From the NCBI GenBank assembly GCA_950295325.1, contig OX485804.1, positions 66,938,033-66,998,032 on the forward strand: 60,000 nt of DNA. The letters run 5' to 3'. The notes below the pieces were generated by a model. The model was given only the letters and a program-made list of their open reading frames with translations. It did not search any database and had not been told where the DNA came from. This DNA is from Polytrichum commune. Lineage: Eukaryota > Streptophyta > Polytrichopsida > Polytrichales > Polytrichaceae. Shown one piece after another: positions 53,694-60,000 of the stretch; within the stretch, counting starts at the first letter, position 1; every line of letters starts with the position of its first letter. Both the position numbers and the translations under genes were made by a program.

Positions 53694-53849
53694 CTGAGAG
53701 AAATCAAAAAAATGTAGTGAGTACGCTTTGTACAAAAACAGGGTGAAAGCCTAAACTGACACCAAAAAACCAAACCAAAAAAACCAAAAAAAATCCAAAA
53801 AAAAAGTTCAGACCAAAAACACTGAAACACACTGTGGGTGGGTACTCAC

Positions 53850-54842
53850 TAGTTGCATGAAACCACCCCATTGACGGTAACGAAAATGCCAGAATGCAAG
53901 CCATGTATCAAGGTCCTTGATTCCTTCCTCGGATGCAGCTCCAGAGGATAGCCACCAAGCCCGGATGGCAAGATAACGGGACTCGGACTGCTCGGGAGTC
54001 TTGGCATCCTTGTACTGCTTGCATAACAACTTGTGTTGTTGTTGGAGGTCGGGCTTGATGTGGGTGGCGGTGTGGCGCTCCATAGACACTGTCCAATGCA
54101 ATAGACATGTCCTCTCGCGAGACTCCATAGGAACCTTGGGATCACCGCTGCCATAGATAATCCTAACTGCATTCCAATTGGCCTGTGCACTGTCCGCCAT
54201 GAACCCTTTGAAGTTAACTTTAGCAATGCCATGTCTGAGCATAACTTCATTGAGCCCATGCCAAAGAAGGCTCTGCGCCGTGACATCCTCAGACTGCATA
54301 TCACATACTGCAATAGTCATAACCCGGCAGTAGGCCGAGTCATAGACATGGCAAGCCATGGTCGTCCACCCCTTGACACGCTTGACATGGTCAAACATGA
54401 CCCAAACATCCTGCAAATCACCGTGTGGTTGCATTCTCCTGACAAGGTCCACTCCAGACCCAGGGCCCACCTCGGACATCTTGAAGACGTAGACTTTCTC
54501 CAACAGCTTTCCTTGGCCTGGGAATTTGTTTTCTTGCACATAGGGCCAACTACTCTGACCTCTCAGTCCGGTGATGCTGTCAATGATCCCCCCTCGCCCA
54601 ATGCGCTTGAAGGAAGTGACTGTGTTACGAATACTCGGGGTGCTGAGGTGTTGGTACCTGTCCATGACAAACTTCATGGACTCGAGGTCCATAACTTTAT
54701 TGGGATCAGATCCCGTGCGTAGAAGATACTTGGCCAGGAACTCTTTACTTGCAGCCAATGCAATGGCAGAGTTGGTGGCGGTGGGAGTCCTCTCAACCTC
54801 TCTACCAATGAGATCATGAATCTCGACCTTAGACTCTCTACA
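53850..54842 (-). pseudogene. Transposase copy D, exon 1 distal part (DDE core)
   Basis: Encodes the DDE core: HVYDSAYCRVMTI, FMADSAQANWNAV and CLLHW (CxxH), ending GGFMQL/GTGAGT. It begins at the right flank of the solo LTR. The LTR contributes an upstream ATG and 61 open codons in frame, so a 407-codon fused open frame exists (55031-53808). Confidence 0.8.
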
Positions 54843-54847
54843 GACAC

Positions 54848-55821
54848 TGTCGCGCACCTCTCCATGAGGAGTGCCCGAAACACCATGGGCACAAGGGGGA
54901 CCCCGGAGTGACACCCGGGACTTGTGGCGCCGTTGGTGAGAGGGCCCAAGTGATCCTAGTGTGGGTGAGGGCCCCGGGCGTTGGGAACGCCTCCCACCCA
55001 CGAAGACTAGGAGGCACAAGGGTAAGGCCATGAGCTATGCGTAGCTCATGGCGTGGTGATTCTAGAGAGCTCAAGAACACCTCAATCGGAGGTGTGAGCT
55101 AGGAGTTATGGCCATTTGAGTGGGGCGCTGTCCCGGGACAGCGCCCTGGTACAGCAGTGCCTGGGAGTGATTCCCGGGACTGCCAAGGTTCAAACAGGCA
55201 TAACTTCCTCACCACTTGGCCGAATGGGGCAAGTGAGGAGTCCATCGGCATCTACGTGAAGTGTAGATGAGGATGAAGTGGTCAAGTGTTATGATCAGAC
55301 ATCATGCAAGGAAGTTATGGTGGTCTGAAGCTGTGGGGGCTTCTAGGCCCAGCGGCTAAGGGAAAATGTCCACTTGGCCCCAACTCTTGGTAGAGAGACA
55401 AGAGGTTGGTTGACGGTGGGGTAGGGGCCCCGCGTAGAGTCCTAGAGGCTTATATGGGTGAGGTGGTGTGGCCTCACCCACCCGAGGCCGAACGGCAAGG
55501 CCTCCATGGGCTTTGGCCCATTGTGAGGCCATAGTTGCCTAGTATGGTTCGGGTTGTTGTAGTGTTGCTCCGGCAACGCGATGATCAACATAAGATTGGA
55601 CTTCCATGGATGGAAGTCCACATTGGGGAAATGGGTTACCGATTAAGGGGTGAGTCCCGAAAGCAAAGTAGGAGGGTTGGTTCCCTCCTATGAACTATTG
55701 GTCCGGGGTTAGAGGAGCTAACCATTAGCATGGCGGTATGCGAAGGGTTAGCCACTCGTAACCTTTGCTAGAATTGAAAATTGGCAAGATGGTCAAGGGG
55801 GGGCTAGCAAGGGTTGCGACA
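54848..55821 (+). mobile_element. Solo LTR inserted in transposase copy D
   Basis: 974 bp, TGTCGCGCACC...GGGTTGCGACA, with 5-bp target duplication GACAC at 54843-54847 and 55822-55826. It matches the element 1 subfamily. Clean ends and TSD indicate integration followed by LTR-LTR recombination. Removing it with one TSD restores the transposase frame across the site. Confidence 0.92.
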
Positions 55822-55826
55822 GACAC

Positions 55827-56928
55827 CATGCGAAACGGGGTGATGGTGAAGACCCATATGGATGCATGCACGAGTCATGTCACCTTTGCCAAAAACATAG
55901 TACATCTTAGCTTGGCAAGTATCAAGACAGTAGGGTGGTGTCTTACAGACCTTACAAACGAGAGTTGACCCAGCTGGGGGATCAGCATCTGCGGTGAAGG
56001 GTGAGGCGGTACAGCCTTCCCATTCGGTCTCGTTGAAGTCAGTGGCTCGATTGGGGCGGTTGAGGTAATCACATGCCTTGTTATGACAACAGAGATGGCC
56101 AACACAATTGGAAAACCGGAAGGTCAAGCCGAGATCATTGGTAATGTTAGAAGTCTTTGTCCTACACCAAGCATGACCGTCGAAACGCTTGTCCATACCG
56201 AACATGAGTCTAGCATGGGAATGGGGAGCATCAGGTCCCAGAGGAGGGAACTCAAAGATGACGTCGCCGTCAAAAACTGATGGGAGGAACTCAACCTTCT
56301 CATGCCTAACATATTCATAATCAATACTCTTGAGGACGTTCTTGGACCCTGGTCGGGTTGCAAGCAACTTCAAGTGGTGGACAACACTGGGACGATCTAT
56401 AGACACACCTGGGTGAACTGGGGGTCTGGAAGTAGATGGTTGACTTACAGCAGGTGAGTGTGGAATCCTGAGAGGATTGATGAAGGGCTGATCCTGCGAT
56501 GGAGGTGGGGTAATGTCAGAGGCAGGTGGCACATCATCATCAGAGTCATCGCTGAGCAAGGTAACCTCTTCGATGTCGGGTTCCTTCTTGACCGTCGCCA
56601 GAAGAGGAGCCTGCGTGGTGGAGGTGAGGGATACGCCTGGTGTTAGCAACACAGTTGTGGTGGCCATATCGGACTCGGTGACGCCTATGGCCTTGTACTT
56701 TCCAGGGAGCAAGAACCAAACTCTAGCATCGTCAATGCGAAAGGACATCTGAAGGACAGTGTGACTCAAGTCACCGTTGTCATTAAAGACCTCTTCCTCG
56801 ATATGAATTGATTATGGGTTGAGACTAAACCTCAAACTAAGGAACGACCCTGCGACTTTGGCTAGACCATCATCTCCTAGAGGGATCATAAGGGGGATGG
56901 AATGGTGCAGTGCTCGGATGGTGGCCAT
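55827..56928 (-). pseudogene. Transposase copy D, N-terminal part
   Basis: From ATG 56928 (MATIRALHHSIPLMIPL, like copy A) it reads to a TAA at 56812-56814 in the segment LSLRFSLNP, then continues open for 321 residues. VKKEP and VTLLSDDSDDD (SUMO site and SIM-type motif) are followed by the Cys/His zinc-like region (CVGHLCCHNKAC, CKVCKTPPYC). It ends at the LTR target site. Both the stop and the LTR make this copy inactive. Confidence 0.8.
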
Positions 56929-57394
56929 TGTAGGAGGAATGTAAATGCGAGTTCACAAAAGGGAGTGGCCAAATGGGCAATGGACTTAAGCTGAGCAGAC
57001 AGTGGGGCTGTGTATGTAGTGATGTGATTAGCAGGCGATGGCAAGAGGGAATCTGTGAAAGACGGCGGAGACTTGGATTAGTAGTGGAATAATAAGCCCA
57101 CTCATGATAGCAACATGTTTAAGAACTGAAAATGCAATGCAACAATTACTTAAGTTAGACATGATCATATGCCAATCCAATGTATATATATTAAGAACAA
57201 ACATGAGGCTGAATGCCGAGTGCTGTAATTATAAATACACCAGAGACCACGTGAACCATTTAGTGGATGTAAGGGACATTAAAATTGATATTGGCAAATA
57301 AGGCCATGAGAATGACGGCCGCCACAAATAATGTGGAGAGCATGATAGTAGCTATGCAGTAATAAATTCAAACAAATAGAATGCCACATTGTGA
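56929..57394. other. 5' flank of transposase copy D
   Basis: No gene seen; AT-rich. Confidence 0.4.
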
Positions 57395-57820
57395 TTAACG
57401 ACGAAGACGCTTATGGGGACCTTTGCCATATTTGTCACCGTCATGTTTATGACAATGGTCAATCCCTAAACTATGAACTGCACTGCATCCTGTGCAACTG
57501 AGTCCCTGACCTTTGGAACGTGAAGCACTCTTTGATAGAGATCTAGAGTAAGTTCCCGGTTTAATAACCGCTACTCTGGAATAGGCATGATTATGGAAAG
57601 TAGACTTGTGTTCTATCATATTTGCATCATCCGCCTGCAAAGATGGTGTCCGTGGATGTGGAGTGTGATCTGCGACCGCCGGAGTAAGTGAGCAGTAAGC
57701 GGGGTTGGCAGTCTTCATGTTGTTGACGACTGCAGAAGCATCCATGGACAATGTGGTGTGGATTTGCGATGAACTAAGAGCATCTAAAGGAGCAAGGATT
57801 GGGAGACCACCAGTATCCAT
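57395..57820 (-). CDS. Hypothetical Ser/His/Lys-rich protein (141 aa)
   Basis: From ATG 57820 to TAA 57395, on the same strand as and upstream of transposase D. Ser/Thr/Pro-rich N-terminal half; C-terminal half basic with possible zinc ligands (CTGCSAVHSLGIDHCHKH) and a KRLRR end. No family recognised. It may be an extra gene of the element or captured sequence; copies A and C show no obvious equivalent. Confidence 0.4.
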   Translation of the reverse strand: MDTGGLPILAPLDALSSSQIHTTLSMDASAVVNNMKTANPAYCSLTPAVADHTPHPRTPSLQADDANMIEHKSTFHNHAYSRVAVIKPGTYSRSLSKSASRSKGQGLSCTGCSAVHSLGIDHCHKHDGDKYGKGPHKRLRR

Positions 57821-58192
57821 TGGAGAAGAATATGATGAGATGACAGGAAGGAATGGGTACAAGTAATCGGGTATTATATACAAGAAGGGTAGACACTAAT
57901 ACCCGAATATTTGACAACCTGGTAGATGAATTAATAGTCAATATTTATTCATGTAACTTGTGGACAACATGTTTCATGTAGGATTAGAATGTACTACAAT
58001 AATAGTAATTACTTTATCACCACCATATAGCTGACACCGATTAGGTAGATTAGACAATAGCGGCGCCGTTTGTAGCGTTTTAATGCAGTGTGTATAAACC
58101 GAGGAATAATTAAAGAAACTGCAGGTTAATTATCTAAATCCAAGATAATAGGAACATAATCATGGCGCCTAGATGCTTCAGTATGGTTAGAG
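57821..58192. other. Intergenic AT-rich segment
   Basis: No gene seen; lies between divergent ORFs and should contain their promoters. Confidence 0.45.
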
Positions 58193-59115
58193 ATGAACAC
58201 TCGGTCGAAAGTGAGAGCAGAACGAGAAGTGAGGAGGACTATTGAGAAACAGAAGCGCATTGAGAGAAAGGAGCGGTTTGTAACTAGAGATAACGTAGTG
58301 ACCCCGTACAAATTGAGGTCAACTATGGGAAGAAAAGGGGATAATTCAACAAAGGCTACGCACAGTCGTTCAAAGCGAAATGTTGAGTCATTTGAAAAGG
58401 CGGAGGTTGCTCCCATTAGGTTATTCTCATTAGGAGAGGAAGACACCTCTGTGGAAAATGAAGGAATTCAAGTATGCTCTTGTTACATTACATTCAGTTT
58501 GAATTTAGGGTGTAATTCTTCTAGCTCCAATCGTTATATTTCTAGTATCAGAGGAAGACAACTTTGCTGACAAAGGGGGCAGTGAGGTGATGATTATCTT
58601 CATCCATAATGATATAATTTTATGAGCAATTTTAATGTTAACGACCCATTAACTTACGTTGTAGAGTGGGCAATGATATCGGCTCAATTATGGTTTTTTT
58701 TTATTTGGTGTTCGAATGTAACATCGAAGTGGCCTCGGCATCTGGAACAGGTAATGACTCAGACTGAGCTTCAAACGGGGGCAGCTTCGAGTGCCTCAAG
58801 ATCAGACAATATTGAGCAGCAGGTTTGTTAAGAATGTTCTCAATTGGTGACTTTTAGGGTGTTGGGTTTAGGGTAATATGTCTTTCCAAAGCCAACAGTT
58901 TTCTAGGCCAACCTCGGAGAAAGTGACCAAAGGACATATCCACTAAACCTCTGAGGATTGGAGATTTCGAGCAGGATGCTGAGGATGTTGAGTTAAGGGG
59001 AGGAAAGGAGAATCGCGACGTTGATGTTGTAGATCTGTTGGAAGGCAGTATGGATAATGAGAAGAGGCAGTTCGGGGAAGAGGTAGGCATTCGACCACAG
59101 AACTCGAATGTGTGA
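58193..59115 (+). CDS. Accessory ORF of transposon copy D, probable multi-exon gene
   Basis: Exon 58193-58471 (93 codons, donor GTATGC, phase 0) encodes a very basic protein (REVRRTIEKQKRIERKERF, TKATHSRSKRNVE) turning acidic. Later exon-like pieces are near 58552-58585 (EEDNFADKGG), 58765-58822 (TELQTGAASSASRSDN) and a terminal one, 58956-59115 (DFEQDAEDVELRGGKEN, then DVDVVDLLEGS, ending TGA 59113-59115). Exon joins are not all in phase. Position and charge pattern match the accessory ORFs of copies A and C. DVDVVDLLE is another SIM-like core. Confidence 0.45.
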
Positions 59116-59159
59116 ATCTGGTATGTGCTGGAGGGTTCGAAGCTCGAAGGTCTGGATTT

Positions 59160-59345
59160 GTGGTATCGGAATCTAGATGTCTTGTATAGAGATTTCTGGT
59201 ATAGAGTGTGAGGGCGAGGGTTGGCGAGGCTTGAGGGATGATTGGAAATTTGCTGGATTTGTTGGTATCGGAATCTAGTTGGTTGGTATCTACATTTCTG
59301 GTATCTAGAGGGCGAGGGCGAGGGCGAGGTTGGTGAGGTTGGATG
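59160..59345. repeat. ~110-bp imperfect duplication and GGGCGA microsatellite
   Basis: 'tggtatcggaatctag...tggtatctacatttctggtat' is repeated, ending in gagggcgagggcgagggcgagg. Confidence 0.7.
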
Positions 59346-59504
59346 ATTTGAAGGACAGATTGAGGGGATAGGGTATTGGGTTTTCTGGTAGTCAGTTGGG
59401 TTGATGCTGGTTTGCTGCTGGTCCTGAGGAATCCATTTCGACTTTAAGGTAGGGTCTGGTTAGTGATTTGGGTCAACACTGAGCTGAAGTAGGTAGATTT
59501 GGTT

Positions 59505-60000
59505 ATGGATTTGTGGGTCGGACACTGGGAGGGGCTGGTTTCTGAAGATGGATATGATAGGGAAGAGGATTCAGATAGTCAAACTTGATTGTATTTGGTT
59601 GAATACGAGCTGATGTACAATGAATTTCTCTTCTTGGTTTGCAGTAGTAGTAGATAGTGTTCGTTCTGAAATAGTGTTTCGGGCCCGAAACACATTTGGG
59701 GGGGGGGCTGGTTTGTGAATTAGGAGGTGACAGGGTAGGTATTAAGATAGTCAACTTTGATTCTATGTAGTTGCCTCCGAGGTGATGTGGACTGAATTGC
59801 TCTTCAAGGGCAGAATGTATGTTAGTTTTGTTTAGTTTAGTTTGGTTTACATTAGTTCAGTTTGGTTGTTTGAACTTAGTGATTAGGTCAATTACTAAGT
59901 AGTAGTACGTAAAGAGTTAGTTCTGAATTAGTGTTTCGGGCCCGAAACACTAATTAAGGGGGGCTGGTTTGTGAATTTGGAGGTGACAGGGTAGGAATTC
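59505..60000. repeat. ~260-bp tandem repeat with GTGTTTCGGGCCCGAAACAC palindrome
   Basis: Units share 'ggggctggtttgtgaatt.ggaggtgacagggtagg' and a palindrome: a 20-bp perfect one at 59674-59693 and one extending to 30 bp perfect at 59926-59955. The array continues past the window edge. Confidence 0.85.

Overview
The window is eukaryotic nuclear DNA, most likely from a land plant or close streptophyte relative. Genes carry short GT-AG introns of about 80-340 bp. LTR retrotransposons use a primer site matching plant initiator tRNA-Met and encode chromodomain integrases. A tRNA-type SINE promoter and a short run of plant telomere-like CCCTAAA repeats are also present. I cannot name the species. 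The region is a graveyard and nursery of mobile DNA; I recognise no housekeeping gene.

Layout. (1) 0.6-8.1 kb, + strand: a multi-exon gene with a ParB-like DGQHS domain, a beta-class N4/N6 DNA-methyltransferase-like domain, a SUMO-type acidic motif, a coiled coil and, through a phase-0 intron, an FCP1/HAD domain. It is surrounded and interrupted by copies of a palindrome with core ACGGACGCGCGTCCGT. A small serine-rich gene follows. (2) 8.4-9.8 kb, - strand: a decayed, shorter ParB-like (DGNHR) paralogue. (3) 9.9-15.25 kb: transposon copy A, with palindrome arrays, a small divergent charged ORF and a transposase missing its catalytic core. (4) 15.3-19.1 kb, + strand: a third ParB-like plus methyltransferase-like gene. 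(5) 19.1-25.4 kb: mostly non-coding, with a fourth copy of the transposon-end motif at 22.8 kb. (6) 25446-33608: an 8.2-kb Ty3/gypsy chromovirus on the - strand, TSD AGCAG, with an inverted LTR inside it. (7) 35.6-51.3 kb: transposon copy C with the only apparently intact transposase (about 1178 aa in two exons), split by a second chromovirus at 42823-49869. (8) 51.27-60 kb: transposon copy D, whose transposase is broken by a solo LTR (TSD GACAC) and by a stop codon.

How it fits together. Copies A, C and D share one plan: a tandem array with a palindrome in each unit; a small, charged gene transcribed divergently; a transposase with a psi-K-x-E plus SUMO-interacting motif near its N-terminus, a CxxH-type DDE core (MULE-like) and a C-terminal SWIM zinc finger; then, 0.7-1.7 kb downstream, a conserved end consisting of a GGACCTATTTCC-like box about 100-120 bp from (GCTCACC)n. 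Each copy carries a different palindrome. In D the same arms, GTTTCGG/CCGAAAC, occur on both sides of the transposase.

The two observations I consider most novel are the plant ParB-like/DNA-methyltransferase-like family (three members, two with methyltransferase-like parts whose catalytic motif is degenerate) and the MULE-like transposon family with SUMO motifs and private palindrome arrays.
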